Shown here piece after piece: positions 1-14,300 of a stretch of 64,000 nucleotides of DNA. Every line of letters begins with the position of its first letter. The stretch's first letter is position 1. The notes beneath the pieces are model-generated. The model saw only the letters and a list, made by a program, of their open reading frames with translations. It ran no database searches and was not told the DNA's origin. This DNA comes from Euwallacea fornicatus (lineage: Eukaryota > Arthropoda > Insecta > Coleoptera > Curculionidae): assembly GCF_040115645.1 (NCBI RefSeq), contig NC_089557.1:682001-746000 (forward strand), given 5' to 3'. Position numbers and translations under genes: made by a program.

Positions 1-2134
1 AATTATCCTATTTAAACGTGTGGCCCAACTTTCGCCATACCAAAGCCATACTACACCACTGTGCATAAATTTGTTTAAAAAAAGTCTTTGTGAATCACAA
101 TCACGCGTTCGCTCTCTCTCTCAAAAGCAATCGAGGTGTCATCGGGGGGCTCCGCTGCCAGGGCAATGGGGCGCAGCCGCTGCGGCCGGTCCAGACTCGA
201 ACCAGGAGCGTGCGCTGAGTGGCCGGTCCCTCCTCGTTCAATGCCTGGACCAGAAAATTCGCCACTGTTACAATAGATGTCGCCTTAGCGATGAGAGTGT
301 TACATTTGTTTTATGACCCGAGTTGAGATTATAGCGAGAGGGGTGTGGAAACGAAGGGACGAACCACTCGCGCGGACACACATTTACGTAGGCCCCCCTA
401 TCCCCTCCCCCCAAAAGAAATTTATGGTGGCCAATTGAAGCGGATTTGTGGACCCAAGAATGTTACCGGAGAAACGCGAAACTACGTAACTACGTTGCTC
501 CGATAATTCTGATGGGAGTTTGGCGGTAAACACACTTAGGACACAAAGCAAACAGGGCGTAGTTGTCTTACATTTCTGTTACCAAGCGATGCACCAAGGG
601 CTGCTGCGTGCGTAACGATTACGGAAAATGGCAACGCGGCATCGTTCGTTTGTCACTTGACGGCCGGGAAAAGAAAATGGCCGCCTTACCGGTAATGGCC
701 ACGGCGCCGGACGTGTCGATTTCGAGTCGAACGTCGGACGGTCATTTTCTAATCAAGCCACACCAATGGGGTTTTCCTTCGTTCTCCGCACATAAAAAAT
801 TGACCAAATCTTACTGACGCCCCCCAACGGACTCGAGACAAAACTAAATTTGATGCTCGGCGTTGCCAATATTCATTGATAATTCCCTCAAACGCGGAAC
901 ACACTACACGGCTCTGGAGTCGACCGGTGAATGTGGGTGTGGCGGATGGGCTGAACTAGTGAAACGTACCGGGTGTTCCAAAGTGGAGGGTGACCACTGG
1001 GACCTCTGAGACCGCAACGGGTGCTGGGCCGATTAAAGGGTGGCAACGTTTCGTCATTAACTCGTTAATCGAGTGCGGTTTTGAGGTCAAGAAAACTCCC
1101 GTTGGCTTCATAGATATCGAGAAAGTTTTTTTTTTTTTGTTTTACGCGAATCTGTCTGTTTTTATCAAGCGTTAGGCGACCTGCAAGTGCTAAAAAGTAC
1201 CAATGGGGTCTTGCACCTCGACTGAACGTGGTATTGTACCGACACTTTCCGATATACAGACGGCCACCTTTCCCAATTGTACACCCGGTACTCGTTGTAA
1301 AGGTGATGGGTATGCAGGCGCAATATGGTTGGTGTTATTGCAGTCGCTAGAAAACCCGTGTTAATGAGTTATGACGAAAGCTTAGAGGACCCCAATCGCT
1401 GCTGAGTCTGATCTGATCCGGATCGTACATATGGCTTTGAGGACATAAACGGTGTGAGTATCGGCGACACTAAACGGCTTCCTTGTGATATCAAAATTTA
1501 CGTAAAACCAAAAAGAAACTAAAATCTTACATGACATAGAAACAGTAATTGTGCGCCACGCACAAAAGTACCGTATCAGAGCACCTTTACCTTCAAAAAC
1601 TATGCGCCTACTTCTACGCCTACAAACGCTAGAACAACGCCTATTTAAACTTACATTAAAGGCTCTTGTTTTAGCTCTCAAAATACGTATTTCTATTAGG
1701 GACATGCAAAGGGATTCAGGCTTAAAACAGCTCTTTTAACAGAAATGTGCGCGCACAGCTCTTATACAGGCCCCAAGTAGCTCCATCTCGTTCACCCCCC
1801 CTTAAAACCGCCACGATCACAAGCAGATTCCTCGTCCAATCTCTCAATGCCATTAGTTCGAAGGGTGCTGCGTTGCACCGCCATCTTCCGTAAAATCGAT
1901 TAATTACTCAAAATACACGGAAGGCGGACTTTGGTTCTACAGGCCGTAAGTGCCGTTCGGTTCATCAGTTATTTTCATTTTTAACCGAAACAATCCTGAA
2001 TCCCCTCACACACGTCTACTGCCCCCAGGTACCTCATACAACTACTCCAACTTATGAGATCCCCTGAAACTACGCCCCTTAAGCCCCCGAAAGCTACCAC
2101 GTCAACTACAACGGACCATAAACTCGTCACTTAC
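1..2134. other. par-1: par-1 3' intronic sequence, no supported exon
   Basis: Sequence downstream of the last recognised par-1 exon. I looked on the minus strand for the KA1 region and found nothing matching. Open frames here are short and lack splice context. It is most likely intron, with the KA1 exons beyond base 1. Confidence 0.5.
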
Positions 2135-2320
2135 CGTTTCGTGAAGCTTTTGAGGCTGAACTTGGCGAAAAACGAACGCCCGTGCGTCGCATCCCCCGTC
2201 GGCGCTCCCTGGGCATACTGCGCCCTGGGGCGGGTCTGCCCCGAGTGGAACGTGCTCCTCGACGAAGTGTTTCTCGGGAACGCTTGTTGTCTCGTGACGG
2301 CCGGAGAGGCAGTGGTGCGA
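2135..2320 (-). CDS. par-1: par-1 late linker exon (AFPRNTSSRSTFHSGQ)
   Basis: Acceptor CTCCTGTAG, donor ACG|GTAAGT, phase 2 to 2. Encodes RTTASPAVTRQQAFPRNTSS, RSTFHSGQTR and HGRSFFAKFSLKSFTK, matching the conserved FPR..SRSTFH and FF.K....F segments that precede KA1 in MARKs. This is the last par-1 exon I can support in the window. Confidence 0.85.
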
Positions 2321-5300
2321 CTACAGGAGATAGAATGTCACTGGGGCGTTGAGGTAATGACGATAAATGCAAACACAAACGATGAAATACATAAAAAAAT
2401 GGTTATGGTTGATTGCGTTAGGATTTTAGTTCTGTGAAAATCCAACACCAATCTGTCAGTTTATAAGTTTGAAATGGTGCTAGACAAGGTTGAAGGTTTA
2501 GGAACATTTCAATTTTGTTAATTGGAACCACCAACCCTAGGAAGTACCAACGGGGTCTTGGTTTGATGCTTTGACGACAAAACAACATAACATGTATGTG
2601 CAACATGAAAACACTTCGTAATTAAAGAATAAATGCGATTCGCCAATTGTCAAGAAAACTTATTGAAATTCTTGACAATTGGTGACCGCAAAAACTCTTC
2701 GAATGTTGTCGCTTCGTTGGGCACACTGGCATCAAAAAGGCGCTATATGACAAGAACTTATAGTTTGCCACTTGTGAAGAAAAACTGACAACCAAAGGTT
2801 TAAATTAATTGAAGGTGCATTAAAAAAAAAAAAGGCGTTTGACCCCATTGACACTAGACCGACTGCCAGCCGAAAGCCGCACCTTTATACCAGATAATGC
2901 CACCTAACCTAAAAAAAAAAAACCACAAGCACCCCGGGTTATTTACTGGGCTAGCCAACATCACAAAAACAAAATTATCGGGGACGAGCACTAACAAAAA
3001 AAAAAAAAGAGGGCGCGGTCCTACACCTACCTAGACGCGCGCAAGGGATCGTTAGCATTGACATTGGGAGCGGTATCGGGGGGCGCGCTACTGCTGACCG
3101 ACGCCGATTTGACGTGGCCCTTGGCGGCGGCTCCGCCGGTGACGGCTCCAGGGGCGACGGAGGCGACGGCGCTAACCTTGCCCTCCGCACTCGGTTCGGA
3201 GCTGCATGCGGTTAGCAAGAGAGAGAGAGAGAGAGATAGATATACTGCGGTTACTTGAAGGATACAGGACAGATATAGGAATTATACCAACTTCATAAAA
3301 GAAAAATACCTGTGCGGTTACTCTGAATATTTTTATGAAGTTTGTATTCGAAAGGCATGCACTGTGCGATTAGATTTATTTTAACTATTATTAGTCTATG
3401 AGGATCGGGTGCTACCTATGAAAGTCCCCCTATGTACAAACTATCTTCGAGAGCCAATACTACACTGGCAACTTTACCTGAAAGATAAGCACGGACAGTT
3501 TTCGGACGCTTACCTGGGTAAATCCACAGCTAAATTCGCTTTTTCGGTACTTTCGGATTTGCCGTCGTAGCTGATCGTGGATCGACGGCCCACCGTGGTT
3601 CCTAAAGCAGATAACGTCGTATTCTTAGATACAGTTCGAGCCCTAGCCGAAGCTGGCACTCCTAATACGACAGAAACAAAACCAAAGCTACAACACGACA
3701 CGTGGAAAAACGAGAAATAATAACATTAGAGAGGGGTGTATGGAGAGCGAAAATTAAGGAAAATAACAGCAAATGATCAAGATAAAAGATGTAAATGTAC
3801 GCATGAAATGAATACAGAAAAATTACTAGTAGATGACGAAAATTACAATAAATGTAAAAGCACAGTGGGATAGAACTTGTTCAAGCACTGGCAAAAACTC
3901 TTGCATATTCTGATACGCCAGTTCCCTGGTCAAATTACAGTGCCTCGTCATCTAACTACTAGAAATGAAATTAGGCACAATTCACCCTGCCATCCAATAC
4001 GTTTCGATTGCTAGAAGAAAACTTACTATTTTCCGTAATCGTCTTTGGTTGAGCACTGGTGGGTCTAGAATTTAACCTCGCGCTGTTCTCTTTGATAGTG
4101 GCGCTGTCTACGGTGTTCTGTCTCTTGAAGCCGCTCTGGTGATTATTGCTTTGTGCCGTTGGAGCCTGTGCCTGAGGCCCTGTTCGTAAAGTTTCACCTA
4201 GAAATCGCCATGGATTTGTCAGTGCGACATAAAGTTGGCTACCGTTACGGTGGGACATAGGGGAGTTATTACACAGTGGCGAAAACCGTAATTTCATATG
4301 ATTGTTAGACAGAAAGTAAGTTGCATAGACTGCATCGTTATTCACCACTCGTCAAGAAAATTTGTTCAAATTCTTGACAATTGGTGACCAAAAATACATC
4401 TCGACCCACTGTATACCAACTTCACTGCTCTATTATGTGAGACCACATGGAACTTACCTATGGTGCCACCTAGAATGGGAAGAGAAAAAAACACCAGTTA
4501 AAACACTGCACACTGAGTTCAACTTAAAATAAAATTAGCAGGATTGAAGAGAGTACTTCTTGAGGCAGTCTGAATCCTATTACAACTCAAATAACATGCC
4601 AATTTCTACCTGTAAAATACTCTCACCTTCAAAATTATTAAAACAAAATATGCAAAACAAGCTCAGGCATCTAATTACAACTGCATCGCAATGGTATCTA
4701 GTCAATATTGGTTAATCATTATACTAATGCAACTCCAATAATTATTAAAGTGTAATGCCAGTGTTTGCAGCAAAAACCACACAAGGTGCAAATGAAAAAA
4801 AAATGCAAAAAATGGCATTAGTTCAGCACTAAAAAAATGGATAAGTTAAGAGGTTAGTAACGCGTGAATTTCGGCTGAGATCTGTTTTACCTGCCAACGG
4901 CAAAGGAGTGCCAAAAGCCAACCCTCGGACACCTAAAAAAGTTTAGAATGACACGTTTGTCATATAAATCCGCCGGACAAAAACAGTTTTTCAAGAGTAT
5001 TTTTCTTTTGAAACAACATAAAAATCTAACGGTTAAAAATTGTCCCTCTAAGCAAAACAAAACCGCCGCCGTGAAAAAGCAACATTAAAATGGTGTCTCT
5101 CATCGAGCAGTTGTAATTAAATTGGAAAAATTCCCCGGCGCTTCGAGAATTATTGCGAGCAACCGGGGAACATAGAAAGCACGAAAGAAAAGCTGTTCAA
5201 ACTGTCTTGTGCGCAGGCCAGACTCACCTCCGCTGGACGCCCGCCTGTTGGGCTTCGCGTGCGTGGCAGAAATGGACCTGTGCACGCCTCTGTGCGATGG

Positions 5301-8300
5301 TGATTGAGCGGTAGGCTGAGTGGCTCCGGGTTGTTGTTGGCCAGCCATGTTTCGCAGCGACAAGCTGGAACCGCTCCTACTACCATCACTCTCGGGCTAA
5401 AGAATAATAACTTTTTTCACATTCACGGTAAACGTATAAACACTATATATCAGCATATAATGTATCAAGGAACACTGCAAGGACTCCTCAAAGGGGATGC
5501 AATTTAAAGCCATCACAAAATTATCTTTTTGCAATCAAATTTGGTTGAGTTCAAAAGGGGGCCTTACTGCATTTTAAGCATTAACCACTTACGTCCGTGC
5601 TTTTTCGTCCTAAAAGGAGGTAAGTCGCGAAGGCGTCGTCGTATTTTTGCGTATCCAACGAGTTCTCCACGTCGTACCGATTGAAGCCCAAGCTCACTAA
5701 GATTTCAATCCGTTTGGGATCGTTCATGTCCGGTTCGGGTTCCACGTACGGTTTCAGTTCGTCGTTTTCGTACCTGCAAGGAACGATTATCATTTGCCAG
5801 TATTTTGAAGAAAAGTAGTGACGGTTTCAGGTGTAATACATGCAAGAGAAAAATGCAACAACTTGTCCCTATTTTGTACGAGAAAGCTTTAGACATAAAT
5901 AAAAATACTTCTGAAAAAGAATGAAATACAAACAATACAATCAACCATCAATGCGTGGGAAATACTGCAATAAACAATAACTGCAAGTTGGCAACCCAAC
6001 ATACACTCACATGGACCCAATAACTCAACGACATATTGACTAAGTTTACTTCGGAGATTCTCCGAATTTATAATGAATTATTGAGAATTTCATCCCGATA
6101 GTTTAGCGAACTATGTACCGAGTCCCAAAATTACGTCACTCGCATTTGAATGGAAACCGACAAATTACATAAAAATTATTTTGTTTTTAGATTCAGTGTT
6201 TACGGACTCCGTCTTGAATCCGCATTATCGGCTTGACGAAACGTTATCAGTGAAGCCCTGAAAAATGCAGTCAATATTGATGATTTTATGGTATTTAAAT
6301 CCGTAGATCACACGGCTGACTAATCAATTATAAAACACATAAACAGATGATAGAACGTCTACTACTACCAGATAATGTACTGTCAAAAATTAGCACGAGT
6401 GCAAATGGTGAGCCGTGACAATTTACCTTTCGATCGAACGAAGGAAGACATTTACATATAACTAAGTATACAGAATCCTAACACCATTTAGCTCTAGTGT
6501 GAATCGTTTGACAGTGCACCGCGTCTCCGACACCTACAAACTATCTGAAAGGAAAACCACCATGAAACTACACCATTCCCATCGACACGACACCGAAACG
6601 GATAACAAATGACGTTGACTAACCCAACATACCCCTGGTTCATCCACTTGTCCTTCATGATGGTCTCCAGACTGGCCCGCTTCGCCGGGTTCAATACCAG
6701 GAACTTTTTGAGCAGGTTCTCGCAGTCGGTGCTCATGTAGAACGGGATGCGGTACTTGCCGCGAAGCACACGCTCGCGCAGCTCTCGTAACGTAGATCCG
6801 TCAAAAGGTAGACTACCCGAGACGAGAGTATAAAGGATTACACCCAGGGACCAGACGTCCACCTCGGGTCCGTCGTATTTTTTACCCTGAAGAATTATTT
6901 TTGTAAGAAATTAATTTCTGGAGATGTGATTAATAATAAAGCCAACCTAATCCGAATGCGAAATGGAAAAAACCTAAAGAATTTTTGGAACCCGAATGTA
7001 CGGCATGTCGTATAATAGAAAAAAAATTATTTTTACTGTTAAAACTCTCACTTGCTACCACTGTGTCAATGTCCGTCACCTAAGCGACCCCTAACGCCAC
7101 CTATCCCGCAACACATAATCCTCTTTGTTATGTGGGCTTTAAGAGGATAAAAGCTATCGCTTACGTCTTGCTGCCCTAAACAGTAAAGCAGAGTCTGGGT
7201 GCAGTGCAGACGCACTTCAAATGTTAAGAGCGTGTACCGAAAAAGGATGGCAATATGTTACGCAACAGCTTATGTTAGATTAAGTCATAGGTTGGTACGA
7301 ACAGTGGTGGCAAATGAGAGTTCTAACAAACAAAATACCAAAATCATTCGATTATTCAAAATGTTCAATTTGGCGAAAAGCCGTACCGTTATTACGTGAA
7401 TTCCGGTATTTCAAGGTTGAAATTAGGTACATCACGTAAAATATGGTATGAACCTTTCGTTTTCGAGTTAGCAGTGATCCAACGTGCCGACTACTTACTT
7501 GGAAAAGTTCAGGGGCGGCATAAGGAGGGCTGCCGCAGAACGTGTCCAGCTTGTTACCAGGCGTGAACTCGTTTGAAAACCCAAAATCCGCTATTTTTAT
7601 GTTCATTTCACTGTCTAGCAACAAGTTTTCAGCCTTTAAATCTCTGAAAGATACACGAGAAACAAGCGTCAAACATCCGTGAAACTTCCGTTCCAGTGCT
7701 AACAAATCGGGGATAAAGTAAAACCTTGAAAATCGGTAGTTCGAACTGAATATTGCTCGAAGTTCAACGTGCAGGAAGGCGCTCCACAAAATTCCCCGAT
7801 TTCTATAATTATTCGTTCGGGTGATCGTTAAAAATTGAGGCAACGAGAGCGCCTCCCGTAAGTGACGATGAACCCAAACAAGAACAATAAATAAACAAGT
7901 TCCAGCCGAATTTCCATAGACAGAGCCGTGGAATTGGCAACCCCCGAGATCACCAATTATTAATAATAAGACGTCGTTTGCATAATTCTGTAACCATTCA
8001 ACTGCCGTGGATCAGTCAAAAATCGCTCATGTTTATGCATGACGTTTTTTTTTTTCGCACGAGCGCGGGGGCTCCGATTAGCATGAGTTCAATGAATTTT
8101 CGGGTGAAACTCGCTCACCTATGAATAATTCTCTTTTGGTGACAGTACTGCACCGCAGAAACGATCTGCCGGAACTTGGCTCGGGCCTCCTTCTCCTTCA
8201 TCCTGCCGTGAAGCACGAGGTAGTCGAACACCTCGCCCCCGGAGGCGTACTCCATTACCAAGTACAACGTCTTCTCCGTTTCGATCACTTGGAACAGTTT

Positions 8301-11300
8301 CACGATGTTCGGATGGTCGAGCATCTTCATTATCCTGACCTAAAAATTCATTATCGATCGTTCATCGGGTATTAAATCCAATTAAAGCGCGTTGGTGACA
8401 AGGAGGATTGGTGTAATCTTTCCGTGGCAATGAGTTCGACATGGACGCTCCTCCTCGACGACAATGGGACTTGTTTATTTAACGAAACCGCGTACATCTC
8501 GCTCGATTATTGTAATTGAAATCGAAGCGCGGTAGTTATTTGATGTAGAAATAATTGCCTCTATTGAGTTACGGCAATAAGCCCACGTCTCCTTGAATTT
8601 ACTGCTCAGCAAAGCTCGGTTCTAGTTTGAATCACCGGTGGACGATCAAGGTGGAATATTTTTGCTATCGCAATTTATTGAAATTACTAACCTTAAATCC
8701 ATCCCTTAGAGCGCTTAAAAACGCGTGGAACATCGCTACTAATTGCCAATCGATGGGGGCCACTGTGGGGTTCGCCACCTATCAACCGGCAGGTGTCTGA
8801 ATCCTTCATTAACCCTCGCGTTAATTAGGCTCGTTTTCGTCCTCTGAACTGGCAGGGATTTCAAAAATGACTGAAAACGATAATCGGGGGGTCGCTGCGA
8901 TCGTCTGGGTTTCATTGTTCCACGCTGCACGTTTGGTTGTCTACCCTCGCATTCCTGGAACGCCGTGGAAAGCCACGTCGCCGGTTTGACCGACTGGTGC
9001 ACGCGTGGCCAATAGCGAGGAAAATAATAGAGATGTGTGCGTTACCGTGGAGGTGGACCGAACAATCGGCAATTCTCTCGTGAGATGCGAAATTCCTCGC
9101 TCGATTTCGAAGAAGAAAATACTTGGAACGTGCATTATTAAAAAAAAAAAAAAAAATCACGCACGTCTCAGTGGACAGTACGAACGGTGACGGTTCAAGG
9201 CGCAGCCCCTTGACGCACCGTTGGTTGCCTACACCCCGCGTTAGCGCGCATCCTCGAAAACGAACGAAAACGTACGCTCGCGTGCGCAACACCAAGTGGT
9301 CCTCACAACGGACACAATCCGCCACCCCAACTTACCTCTCTGAAAAGTTTCTGAAGAGATCCGGGCGTAAGTTGAGTCTTGTCAATGATCTTAATGGCCA
9401 CTTCCTTGCCCGTCGGCACATGCTTGGCCAGTTTCACCTTGGCGAAGTTGCCCTTGCCGATGGTCTTGAGCAATTTGTATTTGCCGATGGTGTCGTCCAC
9501 CCTCTGCCGATTGCGGCCGCTGGCCGACGTGGCCGAATTGCTGCGGCCGGTGCCGGACTCCGAGGTGTCATTGCTCTGTAATAAATCCGCGAATTAGGCA
9601 GGGTTATACGGCTGCGGGAAGTGTGACATCACGAGATTTCCAAATGGATGGCGGTTTCATCGAAGGCATTCCTTTCCCGAAAGTGTTCACAATGCAACCT
9701 GTAATATTCCACCAATCGTGGCTCGCAGTTGTTTGTTTCGATAATTGCGTGCTTAGGATAAGATAATCTTATACGATGATTAAGCCCTTATCAGAGCCTT
9801 CCATTGAAAACCTCTATTTGAGCGCGGCTTAAAATGTTGTTACAAAAGGAAAATGATAAAACGAAACGTCACTCCTCGGCAAACCCATAATCCCATCGAA
9901 GGAAGCTTAACCTCCTAACCTTCTCTTTGAAGGCTCCTTCCTCGACTTTGCATCGCTGACGAATCGATCCCCTCTCATCCTTCAGGAATTTCCCAATTTT
10001 GCAGACGTCACCGGGGAATATAAATTTCCAGGCTCGAATGCGGTGCTAGCGACCCTAATCTGGTTTGCTTAAGATGCGAAAAAAGACAGGAAAGGCCGGC
10101 GCCATAGACGCCTCACGGGGACCATGGCGCAGCCCACTTACGGACGTAATATATGCCAAAGCGATTTTACCCACTATCTCATTCAGTCAATTAAGCGGGG
10201 AACCTCGATTTTTGTATTATCGTATCATTAGAATTCACATATTGGATTTGCAATAGACTCATTATCTCCCCACCGTTAATAAACAATGGTTTATTGTACG
10301 TTATTGTTCGACGGATTTCTTTGTGCGATGGGAGAAGTCCTAACGTGCGCGAACTTATTAGGTTCTCTCATGTTTGGGGCAAATCATTTACCTCGTTTAG
10401 TTCCTGCTGATACAGGGGGCGGAATGAAACGTCTGGAACGCAACGCGGCCGTTTGCCGACGGAATCTGGCAACGGTTGTAGCGTGCAGGAAACGAATGGG
10501 GCATCTCCCGAATAGCGCTTTGAGAAGAACACCACTACGTCGTGGTCTTACCACATCCACACCGGGTAGACGGGGACGTTCTTCCTACGGCTACATTTCG
10601 TTCGGCCCTCCGGAGAGCTACCGGAGAACTTCGGTCGATTTATCGAGGCGAAATAATATTTTACTTGCCGCCATATTCGTCCGGTAAATTACGTGTTAAC
10701 TGTCATTTGATCCCACACGTCACTCATTTTGTAATCGTTGACGTTGACGGACAAGTCGTTTGGTCAAATGTTTCCCCGACAATTTACCGACGGGACAATT
10801 GTCAACTTCCCTAGGGCTAAGGGGAAACGCGTCGATTTCTCTGCAGGTGACACACTGATCAACCTGGAAAACTCGCGAGTGGGAATTTTCTTTTAAACGC
10901 CAATGCCATCACGGTCATTTCCAAAATTCGTTATATACCTGTTTTATAGTGACGTCGCTCGAAGAGGAATTTTTCCAACTGGAGGAAATTTTAGCAATTT
11001 TCAAAATGGAGGAGAAAAAAAAGCGAGTCGACGACGTCGCTTGCACGCGATTTTACTGCAACTAACCACGATGTCTGTTACCTTCAAATTTGAGAAAAAC
11101 GTGGAAATCGGTCCCTGCCCAACTCACCCCTCCACCTTACCTTGTGCCTCTCCCTAGACAACCTCGGCTTCCTTTTCAAGGTAACCACATTCTTATCCTG
11201 CACATCGCTAGCGGTCCGATTCAGCGAAGTGATCTTCCCCGCCTCCGCCTTGCCCCGATCCTTGATGGTACTCTGATGGTCCATGCTCTTTCTCTCTTTA

Positions 11301-14300
11301 ACGTGCCTACGAAAGTTGCCCTGGTCCTCGTTATCGGTGTCGACGTCGCTGAAGCCCCGCGAGGCCTGCAGGTCCTCGATCTCCTTGGAGGGCTTCATGG
11401 GGTTGAGCAGCGCCTTCTGCGGCTTCAAATCTTGCGACTGATCTACTGCCGGCGGTAACGGTTTCTTGGGCGCGGGCCCCTTCATCGGAGCCTTCTTCGG
11501 CTCCGACTTGGTGATTTGCTTCACCAACTCGTTGAATTTGCGTAAGTTTTCGACTTGCTTCTCCTGCTCGTTGAGCTTCGATATTATGTTCTCGACGTTG
11601 TCCAGATGACTCATGGTGTTGTCGCCGCCGTGGGCGACGGGATCCCGGAGGATCAGATTCAGAGCTACCTTCTGCGGCTTGGCGACGACTTCGTCCGACG
11701 GGGTGATGTTGTAGACGTTGACGTCTTTGTTTTTCTTGGGCCACTTGAACTGCTTGGGACTGGTGTTCAGGGGGGACGTTAACGGTTTGGCCCCGCGATC
11801 GGGCACGTGCTTGTACCCGATGAGGGCGTTCGCCTGCTTGTTCAGGTCGTTAGTGGCGTTGCGGGGCATCGCCTTCGGAGTCCCCATCATCTCCGTGGTC
11901 AGATTGGGGCTGTGCCGACCAAAGTGGCCCGTGTCCGACCTTTCGCCGTTCTGCACCGACGATTTGCGGTGTTGCTCGAGTGTTTCACGACACTTTGCAC
12001 TTAACGGGTACTTTTCCTCTTTCACCTCGTGGGAGAACGTGTCTTTGTACCGTTCACTGTATTTACCACCGTTGGTGATCTTGTCTCTGCGGTCCTTGAG
12101 CATCTTGATACCGGTATCGTGGGGGTTAACTGCGCGCCACCGATTCTGGTTGTCGCTCATCCTTTAATTCTGTCAAAGCAAAAACGTATATCCTTGTTAC
12201 TGAACCGTGGTTTGGGTACGTGCACAACCCCTGCGACAGGAAGCTGAAGCTTAGTTTCTGACCAATCACAAACACATAGCGGACATGAACATTGACTAGA
12301 CAAGTTATCACATTTGAGTTTTTATCTTTGGGTTACACGTAAGCGCTATTATCTCCCCCGACTTAGAATTTATTTACCTGACAACAGTACCAATGCTGCT
12401 ATTAAAGCCATTGCTAATAATTACTATCCCGTAACATTATCCTAATAACTTCCTGCTTAAACTGACTTTTCGTTCACTTGGAAGCTGTAGCTGCACCGCT
12501 CGATTCTGACACTCGACTTGGTACCACAGCACTGCACAAACATGGTTCTGAATTATTGCAATAGGTGTGTCACGTGTGTTATCAGATAAATCGAGTTTGC
12601 GCGATCGGGAGAGATCACATTATCAAAAGAATCGAACGATCGACTAGTCCGCACTGCGACTGACATTAAAAAGATATCCATGCTAATTGCATGACATATT
12701 AAGCCGACCCAAGGCCGTGCCATTACAACCATTATTCTATGCTTTCCTACCAAGGTATTATCTCATTTTGCGGTCGCGTTCACGGTTTAGTTTCACGCGA
12801 GCGCGGCCTTTAAGGTCGCATCGCAGAAACCTTTACGCCATCGAGATTTGTCAGAATGATCGGCCGATTTCTTAGCGGTCTCGGCGAACTGAAGACGCCT
12901 AATAAAGCCGGCGATTCCTACAATGGCGGAGTAATAACGTGCGTGTAACTAGAGCTAGCCGTCATGCGTCCTACATGCGATGCGGTTATTATTATTATTT
13001 TTTTTTTAACAATAATTTGTTTATGAGCTAGAACAGACGAGTGCCAGCTGCTGCCACTCGCAGTCAAAACCGCTTAATGAATTACACATTGAGGTGAACT
13101 GGCCGAGTAACTCAAAGTACTCACTAAAACCCGTTTGATATTGCATAGACGAACGTGCGTTTTTAAATAGGGATAGAGTTGCGTGCGGGTGACCCTGCGC
13201 AATCGGTGCGTCACACGAGTGTGAATCCCCATCGTGTGAATTGTCTCTCGCCGTGAATAAAATAAACAGTTTAACGCGGAGGACAAAACTCGGAAATGGA
13301 CAATGCACCACAAACTTCCCGACTGCAGTCGCCCAGAAAAATGACCGCTATTCCGCCCCGTGCCTTTAGGCCGGAATTGTGAATTGGCCGACTGTGACCA
13401 ATGAGGTCTAAGGATTACAATCCCCCGGAGCGCGAGGAACCAGAGCAGATTCTCATTTTTTCTCCTTGTTTAACCTTCGTAAAGTCGGGAAGTGCGGCTC
13501 GCGCTTCTTTTCGGGCCGTTCCGCGACATTTAACCAGCGCAGTGGTTCCAATTACGAATTTAAACGCACAAAATAACATATCAATTGCTTTAAGCCGGTC
13601 TGCAGGGTTTCCGGCATTCGACAAATATTTTCGTTTGGGCCTTCGAGAGGCGTGAAATCTCGTCAATTCTTCTCCTGGAACGGAACAACGGGTCCTGGAA
13701 GTATTCAATTTTCTAACGACTTCTTTGGTCTACCTTCTCCGTTGGAGTCGGCGGAAACGTCGCCGACCAGCGTGGAAACTCAACTTTGCCGGAAGACCGG
13801 CCGACGAGATGTCCAAAATTTGCATTTTCCCCCCGGTTCTCGTGGGCCCGACATTTCACGGAAACACACCGGGTCGTGAATGTTTCACCACCGTCCGCCC
13901 TTGGTTCGGCGTCCACGTGCGACAGTTAACGTGTATGCATCGATAAATAAATAAACGAGTATTAAATCAAGCCTTAAAGGCTAACGAGAAGAACAATGCA
14001 GTATGGTGACTAACCTGAACAAGGTACAAAAATAGGGGCATTTGCGTCAAACGCGCAGGATGTTGTTCGAAATTTCCGGCCTTTCAATTTAATTAAATTC
14101 GCCATCGTAGGAATATGAATGGGAGCATCAAAAATTTACCAACCAAGTCCGTCAGCCGGCTGTACACCTCGAAGGGCTGGAAATTGCGGCGTCAATCATC
14201 AGCAGGGAGAATAAATTAGTCATCTCCGAAATTCGGAGTACCTGTACATAAATCATAATCAAACGCCCTTGGGGGACCGTTTCGGGACAGTTTCCGCATC

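Noticed and set aside
183..205. GGTTCGAGTC-like box (minus strand) suggesting a tRNA
   Set aside because: The flanking bases do not form a T stem, and no acceptor or D-arm could be paired.
6494..6632. Open extension of the par-1 kinase exon past 6633
   Set aside because: The next exon restores the conserved YENDELK sequence from donor GTATGT, so the extension is intron read-through.
9123..9581. 152-codon plus-strand ORF
   Set aside because: Antisense of the first par-1 kinase exon; the minus frame carries the glycine loop and VAIK.
11090..12247. Several plus-strand ORFs of 65-149 codons
   Set aside because: Antisense shadows of the 340-codon minus-strand exon, whose splice sites and start support the minus frame.
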